This document shows positions 53,253 to 62,084 of a DNA stretch of 64,000 nt, one piece after another (the first letter of the stretch is position 1; the number at the start of each line of letters is the position of its first letter). A program made the translations under genes and the position numbers. The notes beneath the pieces were generated by a model. It had not been told where the DNA came from, made no database searches, and saw only the letters and a program-made list of their open reading frames with translations. Source of the stretch: Geomonas limicola (lineage in GTDB: Bacteria > Desulfobacterota > Desulfuromonadia > Geobacterales > Geobacteraceae); assembly GCF_014193675.1 (NCBI RefSeq), contig NZ_BLXZ01000003.1, positions 124,001 through 188,000 on the forward strand, in the 5' to 3' direction.

Positions 53253-53723
53253 GAACGGGCAACCTCGTGATCGGGATCTCGGAGCAGCTACGCCGGATGG
53301 AGCCTGAGCGCCCCCGTGCGGCAGGGCGGGTTCGGAACTGGGCAAAGCTTTAGCACATTACCGAAAAATGACCAACGGGAAACGAACCGGTTCTCCAAGA
53401 AGACCGGAAATACTGGATCTATTGAAGGAATTTACCTACACCACCCTGACCTTAGCCCGTGATCCAACCGGGAGACACTGTCCGTAGCCCCTCCCCCTTA
53501 TGAAGAGCCGGCTACCTTGGCACAAAGCTTTGCAGGAGGTGAATCACTAGCACACCCTTCGCGATTTTTAATTTACACTCTGTAAATATTAACATATAGT
53601 CACACGCAAAAACGCCGATACGGTTATGAACGTCTCAGGCAGGGAGTGCTGTAGGCGGAAAATGGTAGGACAGGGTTTCCTCCGCAGTTCAACCAGGTCT
53701 TGGCAAAGAACGGGAAAACAGGA
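53253..53723. other. 470-bp spacer
   Basis: AT-rich between about 53570 and 53600 (TTAATTTACACTCTGTAAATATT), with GCAGGAGGTGAATCAC around 53530 that looks like an SD but lacks an ORF. No recognised RNA or repeat. Confidence 0.4.
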
Positions 53724-54050
53724 ATGATAAAGGTTTACTCTCCCAAGGATGAGCTGGAACTTTCATTGATCCGGGGCCTTTTGGACTCCGAAGGGATCCA
53801 GTACTGCGTCTTCAACGATCATTTCGGATCGATGCGCGTGGGTCCCCAGATAGACTTACTCAATAAGAAAACCATCATGGTGGCACTCGAGGACCTCGAG
53901 AAAACCAGGCAGGTCATTGCCGATGTCGTGGAGCGTGCCGCCGCAACCGAGGAAACGGCTCGACAGTACTCGGGGATCCAGAAAATCCGGATGGTTATTG
54001 AGGCGCTGTTCTTCGGCTGGTTCATGCCGGAAAGGAAACAGCGCAAATAG
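53724..54050 (+). CDS. DUF2007-family putative signal-transducing protein
   Basis: 108 residues starting MIKVYSPKDELELSLIRGLL, which matches the short DUF2007 N-terminus, then DSEGIQYCVFNDHFGSMRVG. Members resemble PII-like folds and have been described as putative signal transducers. The C-terminal 25 residues form a hydrophobic segment (MVIEALFFGWFMPER). A TTG codon eight residues upstream is open; the ATG was preferred. No partner is visible. Confidence 0.65.
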   Translation: MIKVYSPKDELELSLIRGLLDSEGIQYCVFNDHFGSMRVGPQIDLLNKKTIMVALEDLEKTRQVIADVVERAAATEETARQYSGIQKIRMVIEALFFGWFMPERKQRK

Positions 54051-54117
54051 CTTCACCATCCCGAAGACCTGCACCCAGGGTGGCGCAAGGAACGGTGACA
54101 TAAGGGAGTGACCTGAC

Positions 54118-54489
54118 GTGCCGACACGGCCCGAGAACCCGATCGACACCTACTTACGCGGGATGCCGCCGGAAAAGCGAGCGGTACTCGAAGCCCTTCG
54201 GGAGCGGATCCGCACCCTCGTCCCGGGTGCCGAAGAGACCATAAGCTACGGCATACCCGCCTTCCGCGTCGAGGGGAAGGTCGTTATCGGGTTCAGGGCG
54301 AACCGGAACGACTATGCGATCTACCCCTTCAGCGGCGGCGCGGCAGAACGCTTCCCCGAGGAATTGAGGGGACGCACCGTCACGTCGGGCTCCATCCACT
54401 TCACTCCCGACATGCCGATCCCGGATGACCTGCTGCGGCGCCTCGTCGCATGGCGGCTGCAGGCGAACCGCGAGGCCGCCGGCCGCTGA
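54118..54489 (+). CDS. DUF1801/YdhG-like protein
   Basis: 123 residues. Pattern ETISYGIPAFRVEGKVVIGFRANRND and YPFSGGAAERFPEELRG match DUF1801 proteins that fold as an alpha-beta SHS2-like domain and often sit near stress genes. GTG start at 54118 with GGGAG upstream. Precedes the YjgN/M48 pair by 17 nt and may be cotranscribed. Function unknown. Confidence 0.75.
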   Translation: MPTRPENPIDTYLRGMPPEKRAVLEALRERIRTLVPGAEETISYGIPAFRVEGKVVIGFRANRNDYAIYPFSGGAAERFPEELRGRTVTSGSIHFTPDMPIPDDLLRRLVAWRLQANREAAGR

Positions 54490-54506
54490 ACCGTACAGGA
54501 GAACAG

Positions 54507-55727
54507 ATGCCCCATTTCACCCTGGTCTGCCCCGTCTGTAACTTCTCCAAAGAGCTCGACGTCACCACCCTGCCGCCCGAGGGGACCAAGGTCACCTGCC
54601 CGGCCTGCCGCTCGGTCTTCCCCTTGCAGCGGGAAGAACCACCCGCCGACCCGGCAACTATCGCAGCTATCCCCCCCGCTACGGATGACGCAGCAGCTGC
54701 ACCGGCCGCGCCGCGGACGCCGGTTCCCGAGAAACGGCGCACCCTCACCTTCAGCTTCACCGGCAACGCGCGGGAATACTTCGGCATCTGGATCGTCAAC
54801 ACACTGCTGCGCATCGTCACGCTGGGGCTCTACTCCCCGTGGGCCAAGGTCCGCAAGCGCCGCTACTTCTACGGCAACTCGCTCCTCGATGGGGCCCCCT
54901 TCGACTTCCTTGCCGACCCGTGGGCCATCCTCAAGGGGTGGTTGATCGCCGGCCTGTTTTTCGGCGCCTACTCCCTGGCCTCCCGGGCCAACGTCATCGC
55001 CGCCCTGGCCTTCATGCTCCTCTTCTTCGCCATCTTTCCCTGGGTCGTGGTCCGCTCCCGCATCTTCAACCTGAGGAATACCACCCACCGCAACATCCAC
55101 TTCGGGTTCAATCCGGACTACCGGGAGGCCTACCGGGTCTTTCTCTGGTGGCAGCTCCTGGTGCCGTTCACCGGGGGGGTGCTCATGCCCTACGTCATCT
55201 TCCGCCAAAAGCGCTTCCTGGTGGAAAACAGCCGCTACGGCACCACCCCCTTCCGCTTTCACGCCACGGCCGGAGAGTTCTTCCGCATCTTCCTCCCCCT
55301 GCTCATCCTGATTCCGCTCAGCATCGGCGCCGGCGTCGCGGTCGCGGTCTTCTTCAAGGGGGACAAGCTTGCCGGCGCGCTCCCCGTGCTGATCTTCGCG
55401 CTCATCTACCCGATCACCGCGCTCTACGTGCAGACCGCCTTCACCAACCTCACCTGGAACTCGACCAGTCTCGGCAAGCACCGCTTCAGCTGCAGCCTCC
55501 GGGTGCGTGACCTCGCCTGGATCTACCTCTCCAATGCGGGCGCGGTCCTGTGCAGCCTGGGTCTCCTGGCTCCCTGGGCCGCCGTCCGTACCCTCCGCTA
55601 CCGCCTCAGGCACCTCACGGCATCCGGCGTGGGCGGGTTCGACGCCATCATCGCGGCGTCGGAACCGCAGGTTGGTGCCGCGGCGGAGGAGCTGGGCGAC
55701 CTGCTCGGCTTCGACCTCGGCATATGA
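54507..55727 (+). CDS. YjgN/DUF898 membrane protein with N-terminal zinc ribbon
   Basis: 406 residues. N-terminal MJ0042-type zinc ribbon (CPVCNFSKELD, CPACRSVFPL), a Pro/Ala linker, then a DUF898 membrane domain of about six to eight helices with the repeated FTGNAREYFGIWIVNTLLRIVTLGLYSPWAKVRKRRYFYGN pattern that recurs later as WNSTSLGKHRFSCSLRVRDLAWIY. The M48 gene begins inside its stop codon (ATGA overlap), a firm operon sign. Role unknown in most bacteria. Confidence 0.88.
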   Translation: MPHFTLVCPVCNFSKELDVTTLPPEGTKVTCPACRSVFPLQREEPPADPATIAAIPPATDDAAAAPAAPRTPVPEKRRTLTFSFTGNAREYFGIWIVNTLLRIVTLGLYSPWAKVRKRRYFYGNSLLDGAPFDFLADPWAILKGWLIAGLFFGAYSLASRANVIAALAFMLLFFAIFPWVVVRSRIFNLRNTTHRNIHFGFNPDYREAYRVFLWWQLLVPFTGGVLMPYVIFRQKRFLVENSRYGTTPFRFHATAGEFFRIFLPLLILIPLSIGAGVAVAVFFKGDKLAGALPVLIFALIYPITALYVQTAFTNLTWNSTSLGKHRFSCSLRVRDLAWIYLSNAGAVLCSLGLLAPWAAVRTLRYRLRHLTASGVGGFDAIIAASEPQVGAAAEELGDLLGFDLGI

Positions 55728-56755
55728 GCGATTCCTGCACCGCAACCTGGTACGACGGCCGCACCTCCCGGGGACGCGAGGTGACGGTGCGCCTGGCCGG
55801 CGCGACCCTCGTCGTTACCGGAGAGCAGCTGAGCGCGAGCTATCCCCTGGCCGAGGTCCGTATCGCCCCGCCCCTGGGGAGGACGCTGCGCGCCCTGCAC
55901 TTTCCCGACGGTGCCTCTGCCGAGACCGGCGCTGCCCCCTTTCTCGATGAACTGCTGCGCAGACAGGGGAAAACCCCGCTGCTGCGACAGCTGCACCGCT
56001 GGGAGATGAGCCCGCGCCGGGCCCTCATCGCCCTGGCTGCCACCATACTCATCATCTTCTGTTTCGTGCGCTTTGCGGTTCCGCTTCTGGCGCAAAAGGT
56101 CGCCTTCGCCCTTCCCGCCACAACCGAGGCGCTCATCGGGCGGCAGACCCTGGAGATCCTGGACAGATCGGTCATGCAGCCGAGCAAACTTCCCCGGCAA
56201 CGCAAGCAGGAACTGACCGCCATCTTCCGCACCGTGATCGCGAGTAACCCGGAGCGGCAGGGGTGGCGCCTCGAATTCAGGGACTCCAAGGGGCTCGGCG
56301 CCAACGCCTTCGCCCTCCCCTCCGGGATCGTCATCGTCACCGACGCCATGGCAGAGCTTGCCGAAAACGACGAGGAGATTGCCGGCGTACTGGCTCACGA
56401 GGCCGGACACCTGGCCCGCCGGCACGCGCTGCGCCACGTGCTGCAGAACTCAGCCACCGTCCTCATCGTGGCCGGCCTCACCGGGGATATCGCCTCGGCG
56501 AGTTCGCTTGCCGCGACGCTACCGACCGCGCTCATCGACGCCAAGTACTCGCGAGACTTCGAGCGCGAAGCCGATGCCGCAGCCATCGGTTACCTGAAGC
56601 AAAAACGGATTCCGGTGCGGCGCTATGCCGAGATCCTCGCGCGCCTCGATGCGGAGCACCACAACGAGCGGGATGCCGCCCCGCGCCTGGGGGAGATGTT
56701 CGACAACCACCCGATGATGCTGGAAAGGGTGAAAGACGTGCTGGCCGCCGAATAG
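55724..56755 (+). CDS. M48-family membrane zinc metalloprotease
   Basis: 343 residues. An N-terminal domain of about 90 residues (SCTATWYDGRTSRGREVTVRL), a TM helix near 105-125, and an M48 peptidase domain with HEAGH at about 225 (VLAHEAGHLARRHALRH), the third ligand in ERE-type FEREADAAAIGYL near 290. Such enzymes degrade misfolded envelope proteins (BepA/LoiP type). Overlaps DUF898 by 4 nt, so the permease-like protein and protease are made together. Translation coupling suggests a joint envelope role; inference. Confidence 0.88.
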   Translation: MSDSCTATWYDGRTSRGREVTVRLAGATLVVTGEQLSASYPLAEVRIAPPLGRTLRALHFPDGASAETGAAPFLDELLRRQGKTPLLRQLHRWEMSPRRALIALAATILIIFCFVRFAVPLLAQKVAFALPATTEALIGRQTLEILDRSVMQPSKLPRQRKQELTAIFRTVIASNPERQGWRLEFRDSKGLGANAFALPSGIVIVTDAMAELAENDEEIAGVLAHEAGHLARRHALRHVLQNSATVLIVAGLTGDIASASSLAATLPTALIDAKYSRDFEREADAAAIGYLKQKRIPVRRYAEILARLDAEHHNERDAAPRLGEMFDNHPMMLERVKDVLAAE

Positions 56756-56785
56756 GCGCATGGCGCGGTACAGGGAGGGATGGGC

Positions 56786-57799
56786 ATGAAGGCTTTGTTG
56801 CGCACGGGGGTGCTGCTTCTTGCGGTCTGGCTGGAGCTGTCGGGGGTGTCCTTTGCCAAGGAGGTATTCCTGCGCGACGGCAGCGTCCTTGAGTGCGAGT
56901 CGTTCTGGCGGCGCCAGGGACAGATCGTCGTGAAGGTGAACCGGGACGTGATGCTGGAGTTCGCCCCGGGAGAGGTCGATCTCCGCAAGACCTTTCCGGC
57001 CCGGGCAAAGGCCAAGGGGGTGAAACACAAGCGCCCCGCCGTGAAGCAGACCGTCTCTGCAGCGGCTGCGACTTCCGCACCCGGAAGCGTCCCGCCGGCC
57101 GCGCCGGCCGCCTCTAAGCCCCCCGTGGCAGCTCCACCAGCCGCGCAGCCGGCCGCGCCCGCGGTTGCCCCAGCCGTTCCGGCAGTGCATAAGGAGGTTC
57201 AGCCCGAGCCAGCCGCGGCTGCACCGGAGCAGGGTCCGCTCCAAAAGGCCGAGTTCGAGCGACGCGCCAAGGAAAACACCGAGCGGATGGCGGAGGCGAT
57301 CAAGAAAAAGGATCCGGAGCTGATCAAGAAGGCCATGGCGGCCCAACAGGAGCTGGTGCACCAGCAAAGAGCGGTGAAAACTGCGGGGCTCAAGATGGTG
57401 CAGGGGGACGCGGCTCCCCAACCGCCACGGTACCAGTACCTGGTTCTGCTGGCCGTATGTTGCCTGGTGACCCTAGTCTCCGTGTGGGTCGTCTTCGGCA
57501 AGGCCGGCGAGGCCGGCTGGAAATGCCTGGTGCCCTTTTACAACTTCTACATCATGATGCGGATATCGGGCAAACCCGGCTGGTGGTTCATCCTGCTCCT
57601 GATCCCCGTGATCGGCCTGGCTATCAATCTTTTGGCGATGCTGGCGCTGGCGGAGAAGTTCGACAGGAGTCCCGCCTTCGGAGTGGGACTCCTGCTGCTC
57701 CCCATGATCTTTTTCCCCCTGCTGGCCTTTGGCGGTTCCCAGTACCGGGACGCCGTCCCGCCACCGGACATGAACTTTACCTTTGCGGAAGAGCCGTAA
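56786..57799 (+). CDS. secreted/membrane protein with DUF5684-like C-terminus
   Basis: 337 residues. Signal peptide (to about 24), a small SH3-like head (EVFLRDGSVLECESFWRRQGQIVVKVNRDVMLEF), a long Ala/Pro linker (about 80-150), a charged helix (RRAKENTERMAEAIKKKDP), and a three-helix membrane end (CLVPFYNFYIMMRISGKPGWW) of the DUF5684 type often misannotated as signal peptidase. ATG at 56786 chosen over one six nt upstream. Likely part of the same unit as DUF898-M48. Confidence 0.75.
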   Translation: MKALLRTGVLLLAVWLELSGVSFAKEVFLRDGSVLECESFWRRQGQIVVKVNRDVMLEFAPGEVDLRKTFPARAKAKGVKHKRPAVKQTVSAAAATSAPGSVPPAAPAASKPPVAAPPAAQPAAPAVAPAVPAVHKEVQPEPAAAAPEQGPLQKAEFERRAKENTERMAEAIKKKDPELIKKAMAAQQELVHQQRAVKTAGLKMVQGDAAPQPPRYQYLVLLAVCCLVTLVSVWVVFGKAGEAGWKCLVPFYNFYIMMRISGKPGWWFILLLIPVIGLAINLLAMLALAEKFDRSPAFGVGLLLLPMIFFPLLAFGGSQYRDAVPPPDMNFTFAEEP

Positions 57800-57928
57800 G
57801 GCGGCTCCCCCCTGGCCGGGTCCTCCACGGTCAAGGTTCATCCGGGAATGCCGGGAAGCGCGGACCTGGTTACTATCAACCACCGGGGGGGATTTGCCTT
57901 GTGGGTAGTGCTTCGGAGGAGGTAGTCG

Positions 57929-58201
57929 ATGTGCAGGAACATAAAGACCCTTTTCAACTTCGACCCGCCCGCTACGGAGGAGGAGATCCGTGCGGCGGCG
58001 CTGCAGTATGTGCGGAAGATCAGCGGGTTCAGCGCACCTTCAGCCGCCAACCAGGCCGAGTTCGAGCGTGCGATCGAAGAGGTTCACCAGGCATCCTCGC
58101 GACTGCTCCGCTCCCTGGTGACAAGCGCCCCGCCCAAGGACCGTGCCACCGAGGCCGCCAAGGCGCATGCCCGGGCAGAGCGCCGCTTCCCCGCCACTTG
58201 A
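57929..58201 (+). CDS. DUF2277-family protein
   Basis: 90 residues. The whole sequence follows the DUF2277 pattern MCRNIKTLFNFDPPATEEEI, AALQYVRKISGF and a helical AxxxFERAIEEV repeat. Cytosolic, unknown function. CGGAGGAGG upstream gives a strong start. Confidence 0.85.
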   Translation: MCRNIKTLFNFDPPATEEEIRAAALQYVRKISGFSAPSAANQAEFERAIEEVHQASSRLLRSLVTSAPPKDRATEAAKAHARAERRFPAT

Positions 58202-58343
58202 TCTGGAGCAGCAACCTGAAATTGCCATGACCTCAGCAGCTTCGCAGGTCTTCCCCGCCAGGGACGGCCGTAACCGGTGCCACCGACAAGGGCGTAAACG
58301 TGAAGTTGTGGATTTGCAAAAGTCAGTTACTGGGGAGGATTAC

Positions 58344-59357
58344 ATGAGATATCTGCCGATCATGACTCTGTTCACTTTTTTGCTCGCCCTAGCTGGTTGT
58401 GGAAGTGGGGATAGAAGCGGACAACCCGGTTATGCCGCCAAAATAGTAGACATGAGTCTAACTCCTGATGTACTGCCAGCTTCGAGTCCGGCCAAGATTG
58501 CCCCCCGCCTGGCATTTTTGAACGCGACGTCTTCGACGTCTCAAGATTTCTCCAGTGGAAATATCAAATATACCGTGGGAAGGCTTGGGTTACATGTCCA
58601 GGTACGCAACGATTCACCAAAGCCCGCCAGCTTTGTCTATATGGGATTTTGGGATCCGGCCGGTTATCCCTACCCTGCCGACTCTACAACCGATCAACAT
58701 GGACTGATCAAATTTAGCGGGACCCTCGAAGCTGCCCAACCAGGAGAGACCATCACCATAGATCCGGAATTTGCTTTGGGCAGCGGGCACCTGCAGTACC
58801 CTCAATTGCTAGGCAACCATGCCGTGTCGCTGTGGGTTTTCGCAGCACCTCCCAACTGGGAACAGGATTATGGGCCGTATTTTTGGCTGGGGACCATTCA
58901 GAGGATGCAGGATTTCATCGCAGCGCACACTCCTTTGGCGCGTGGCACGACCCACTTTACCCTGGTTCAACCCAACTATACTGACCTCGGAGACGGCACC
59001 ACTAAGGATGAAGTAACCGGACTCATCTGGCAGAACCGGGATGATGGTATCAAGAGAACCTGGCAAGAAGCCGTTTCCTACTGTTCGTCCTTGTCCCAGG
59101 CTGGGGCTGTTTGGCGGTTACCAACAGTGACGGAACTGTTGACGCTCGTTGATACCTCTTTTTTCAATTATCCTCATCCATCGATAGACACCTACTATTT
59201 TCCCGACACGCAGCCTTCCCAGTACTGGTCATTGAGCATGCTTCCGGGCACACCTTGGGCTGCTTTCACCGGTCATTTTGACTTTGACACACTCTATGGT
59301 GAAGGAGCAGGTTTCGATTTAACTTCTCGTTTGTTCTATGTGCGCTGCGTGCAGTAA
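58344..59357 (+). CDS. lipoprotein with C-terminal DUF1566 (Lcl-like) domain
   Basis: 337 residues. Lipobox LALAGC near residue 20, an unknown beta domain (VGRLGLHVQVRNDSPKPAS), then DUF1566 from about residue 210 (YTDLGDGTTKDEVTGLIWQNRDDG, WRLPTVTELLTLVD, SRLFYVRCVQ). DUF1566 occurs in Legionella Lcl adhesin and many outer-membrane lipoproteins. Coding strand visibly richer in A and T than its neighbours, so transfer is likely. GGGGAGG before the ATG. Confidence 0.8.
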   Translation: MRYLPIMTLFTFLLALAGCGSGDRSGQPGYAAKIVDMSLTPDVLPASSPAKIAPRLAFLNATSSTSQDFSSGNIKYTVGRLGLHVQVRNDSPKPASFVYMGFWDPAGYPYPADSTTDQHGLIKFSGTLEAAQPGETITIDPEFALGSGHLQYPQLLGNHAVSLWVFAAPPNWEQDYGPYFWLGTIQRMQDFIAAHTPLARGTTHFTLVQPNYTDLGDGTTKDEVTGLIWQNRDDGIKRTWQEAVSYCSSLSQAGAVWRLPTVTELLTLVDTSFFNYPHPSIDTYYFPDTQPSQYWSLSMLPGTPWAAFTGHFDFDTLYGEGAGFDLTSRLFYVRCVQ

Positions 59358-59476
59358 GCCAATTCAATTGCATTCACGAAACCGGCCGAACCAGTACCTA
59401 AAAATGACGAATCCAGTGAAAGGCGTCAACGATGAAGAGAAAAAGTGAAAATGCCACATTACTAAAGGAGTGGAGC

Positions 59477-59896
59477 ATGAGAGTTTTACCTCAGTTTATT
59501 GCATTGTTGTTTTTGGCAGTTTTAGTGCAATTGACTGGATGTGCAGGACGCCCATTGCATATCAGTTCGACAACCAGCATTTTAACGAGTGGACAGAACC
59601 TAACAAAAGGGCTAAAAGTTCAGACAAATAAATTCGGACTACAAGATGATATTGTGTTTTTTGTCTATGTAAAATGGGATGAACCTACACAAAAATTTGG
59701 TGCGCACAATGTTACGTTCAGTTGGTACAAAGATGACATGTTGGTTTCTACAACTACAAAACCTATAATCTTCAACACCACTCCGACTGAGATTTGGTCC
59801 AAGCGTGCTGCATCAGCCCTGGGTGCAGGGCACTATAAGGTAGCAATTGCAGTTGAGGGAAATGTTGTCGGATCTACCGAGCTTGACATCAAATGA
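59477..59896 (+). CDS. lipoprotein, unknown, AT-rich
   Basis: 139 residues. Lipobox LTGC near residue 24, then a beta-rich domain (QDDIVFFVYVKWDEPTQKFGAHNVTFSWYKDDML). No family is recognised. AAAGGAG precedes the ATG at 59477; an upstream frame extension was rejected. Base composition much more A/T-rich than the average of the window, in common with its two neighbours. Confidence 0.72.
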   Translation: MRVLPQFIALLFLAVLVQLTGCAGRPLHISSTTSILTSGQNLTKGLKVQTNKFGLQDDIVFFVYVKWDEPTQKFGAHNVTFSWYKDDMLVSTTTKPIIFNTTPTEIWSKRAASALGAGHYKVAIAVEGNVVGSTELDIK

Positions 59897-59993
59897 TTCC
59901 AAGGGATGCCTCTTCGCGGGACCTAATGAGCAGTCTATTGTTCACCTAATGCCATATAAAGTAGGAATCAAATGGGGCTACCGAGGAATACCG

Positions 59994-60320
59994 ATGACGA
60001 GATGCGTGATCATGTTATTAGTAACAGCGTCACTGCTGGGATGCGCACAAGAAGTGCCACTGAACAAGAGGAACCAAGAATTTGCAATTAGAGACATTGA
60101 GCTTGATCGGCAAAAATACACTACTTTTGCCGGAACTAAAGAACGTGAAGCAGTTGATCAGCAGATTAAAGACCACAACATAGACCACAGCAAATTTCAC
60201 CTTATAGATGAAATCAACCTGGGGCCGACACCAGCAGCTCCGGCAGTGCAAAACGATGGGGCTGCCCGAATCAAGAAAATTAACGACTTGATCGACCAAC
60301 AACTACACAGAACCCAATAA
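59994..60320 (+). CDS. lipoprotein, unknown, AT-rich
   Basis: 108 residues. Lipobox SLLGC near residue 17, then a charged, mostly helical domain (NQEFAIRDIELDRQKYTTF) with short repeats of Asp/Lys. No family. ATG at 59994 with GAGGAATACC. Third of the AT-rich lipoprotein group. Confidence 0.68.
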   Translation: MTRCVIMLLVTASLLGCAQEVPLNKRNQEFAIRDIELDRQKYTTFAGTKEREAVDQQIKDHNIDHSKFHLIDEINLGPTPAAPAVQNDGAARIKKINDLIDQQLHRTQ

Positions 60321-60496
60321 TAGAAGATGGCTCGCTTACCGCAAAATCACGAATCGAACCAGAGAGATCCCCTTCGGACAGGTAAAATACCTGGTTCCGC
60401 CCACCCTGCCCTTCCAGTTCCACGTGACAGCCAACGGCTACGTCCCTATAATGACGTCCACGGCAACCTACTATACCCGCCCACCGGAGGCACTTC
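60321..60496. other. spacer without recognised gene
   Basis: Joins AT-rich and GC-rich DNA. No repeat, RNA or promoter was identified; the GC content rises within it. Confidence 0.4.
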
Positions 60497-61627
60497 ATGA
60501 AGCACGGGCTTACCGAAGCGGAAGCCAGGGAGCGGCGCCGGCTGGCGCGACAGGTCTCCTCGGCGCTGCTTGGCCCTATTGCCGGCAAGATGCCCTACTC
60601 GAGCATCGAATCGCTGGAAAAACTCTCCTACCGCCCCGAATTGGCGAAACACATCCTCGACATCCTCCCGATGTTGCCGGCGGAACTGGTACGCCACCTG
60701 GTGCCTGCCGGCTATCCCCCCTTCATCCGCAGCGAGGCTGTCTTCGAGCGCCGCAACCTGTACCTGCTCAAGGACGTGGTGGTGTCGCCACAGTCGGGCA
60801 TGGTCTGGCTGGAGAACAAGATTGCCGAGGAGAGCGTCGGCTCGCTGCGCCGCATCATGGACTGGGGGGAACTACTCCACGAACCGCTGCTGCCGGTGAC
60901 GGAGCTGCCGCTTGAGGACCCGGTGCTGGTCTGCCATCCGGCAAGCTACTTCCACTGGCTCATGGAGGTGCTCCCCGGCGTACTGCTGGCCCTGGCGAGC
61001 TTTCCGGGGCTGAAAATCCTCACTCCCGAGCAGTGCCCGAACTACCTCACGCAGGGTCTCATTGCCACCCTGGGTCCCCAGATCGAGGAACGGGTCATTA
61101 CCTGCCCCGGCCCGGTTCGCGTCGAGCAACTCGTGCTGCCGCAGTACCCGTTAAAATCAGAGTTCGTCCACCCGAAGGTGCTGGAGATGCTGCGTAGCGA
61201 AGTAAGGGATAAACTTACCGGTGCAGGTACACCTCAAGCGGGAGGCAAGACCGGGGAGGTCTTCTACATCTCGAGGCGCAAGGGGAAAAAGCGCAGGTTG
61301 GCGGGAGAAGATCGCCTGGAGGAGCGGCTCAACGCGCGGGGTGTCACCGTGCTGCACTGCGAGGAAATGACCTTACCGGAACAGGTGCGCACCTTCCAGC
61401 GGGCCAGGATGGTAATCGGCACCCACGGGGCAGGCCTGAGCAACCTCGTTTGGTGCGAGTCCCCCTGCAGGGTCGTGGAGATCTTTCCCCATAACTACAT
61501 CCTCGACTGCTTCGCCTGGCTCAGCTTCAGCCTCGGCTTCGACTACCACCACGTCATCTGCCAAAACGGCCACGAGCTGGATGAAGCCGCAGTCGCGGCG
61601 ACCTTGAAGCTTTTGGAACGCCCCTAG
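60497..61627 (+). CDS. GT61-family glycosyltransferase (DUF563)
   Basis: 376 residues. The C-terminal half has the family pattern HPASYFHWLMEVLPGVLLAL, YISRRKGKKRRLAGEDRLEERL, RARMVIGTHGAGLSNLVWCE and VEIFPHNYILDCFAWLSFSLGFDYHHV. These enzymes transfer a sugar to capsule, O-antigen or glycan acceptors. No other polysaccharide genes are nearby. GGAGGCACTTC before the ATG sets the start. Its stop codon overlaps the end of an opposing gene fragment. Confidence 0.87.
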   Translation: MKHGLTEAEARERRRLARQVSSALLGPIAGKMPYSSIESLEKLSYRPELAKHILDILPMLPAELVRHLVPAGYPPFIRSEAVFERRNLYLLKDVVVSPQSGMVWLENKIAEESVGSLRRIMDWGELLHEPLLPVTELPLEDPVLVCHPASYFHWLMEVLPGVLLALASFPGLKILTPEQCPNYLTQGLIATLGPQIEERVITCPGPVRVEQLVLPQYPLKSEFVHPKVLEMLRSEVRDKLTGAGTPQAGGKTGEVFYISRRKGKKRRLAGEDRLEERLNARGVTVLHCEEMTLPEQVRTFQRARMVIGTHGAGLSNLVWCESPCRVVEIFPHNYILDCFAWLSFSLGFDYHHVICQNGHELDEAAVAATLKLLERP

Positions 61628-61806
61628 CCCGCCGGCACCAGGAGAGCCGTCCGGGTCTCCATCCCCCCCACCCGGTAAGTCCACCGGTGATCCTTCATTT
61701 CCCCTCTCAAACGCTCCTCGAACCATTTCGTTTCTTCTGCAGGCTTTGGGTGCCGTACCTGTTGCAGCGCCAGCGGCAAACCCGAGGTTCCACAGACAAT
61801 TGATTA
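61624..61806 (-). pseudogene. possible C-terminal gene remnant
   Basis: A protein-like minus-strand frame without a start (upstream stop codons) reads CGTSGLPLALQQVRHPKPAE, KWFEERLRGEMKDHRWTY, VGGMETRTALLVPAG and stops at TAG 61624-61626. It looks like the tail of a lost gene. No family is assigned; codon-like composition is the only support. Confidence 0.35.
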
Positions 61807-62084
61807 AGATCAACGCGGTAACCGCAGGCTCACCACAGAGGAAACGATTGATCTGACTTCGGTTCGTACTGTTGTCTCGAATCAGCGGTAATATGAGGAA
61901 CACACAACTTCTCTTTGTGGTGCGATTTCTCTGTTGCTATGGGCCACTAATTAAGTTAAAGCTAACACACCTGTTTTGCGGTAGTCGCGAGGCACGTGGC
62001 GAAACTCATCAAGCTGTCATAACAGAGTGAAGATGCTGCCTGTATCAGGCTTCAGGGAAACACTCAACCCGTAGGGGGCGACAT
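61807..62084. other. KaiC upstream spacer
   Basis: No clear promoter elements. Contains an AT-rich stretch with TTAAGTTAAAGCTAACAC around 61950. Confidence 0.35.

Noticed and set aside
53590..53700. CACGCAAAAACGCC...GGTAGGACAGGGTTTCC before the DUF2007 gene as a GEMM riboswitch
   Set aside because: Looks superficially like parts of a c-di-GMP-I aptamer, but the second conserved arm and pairing do not fit.
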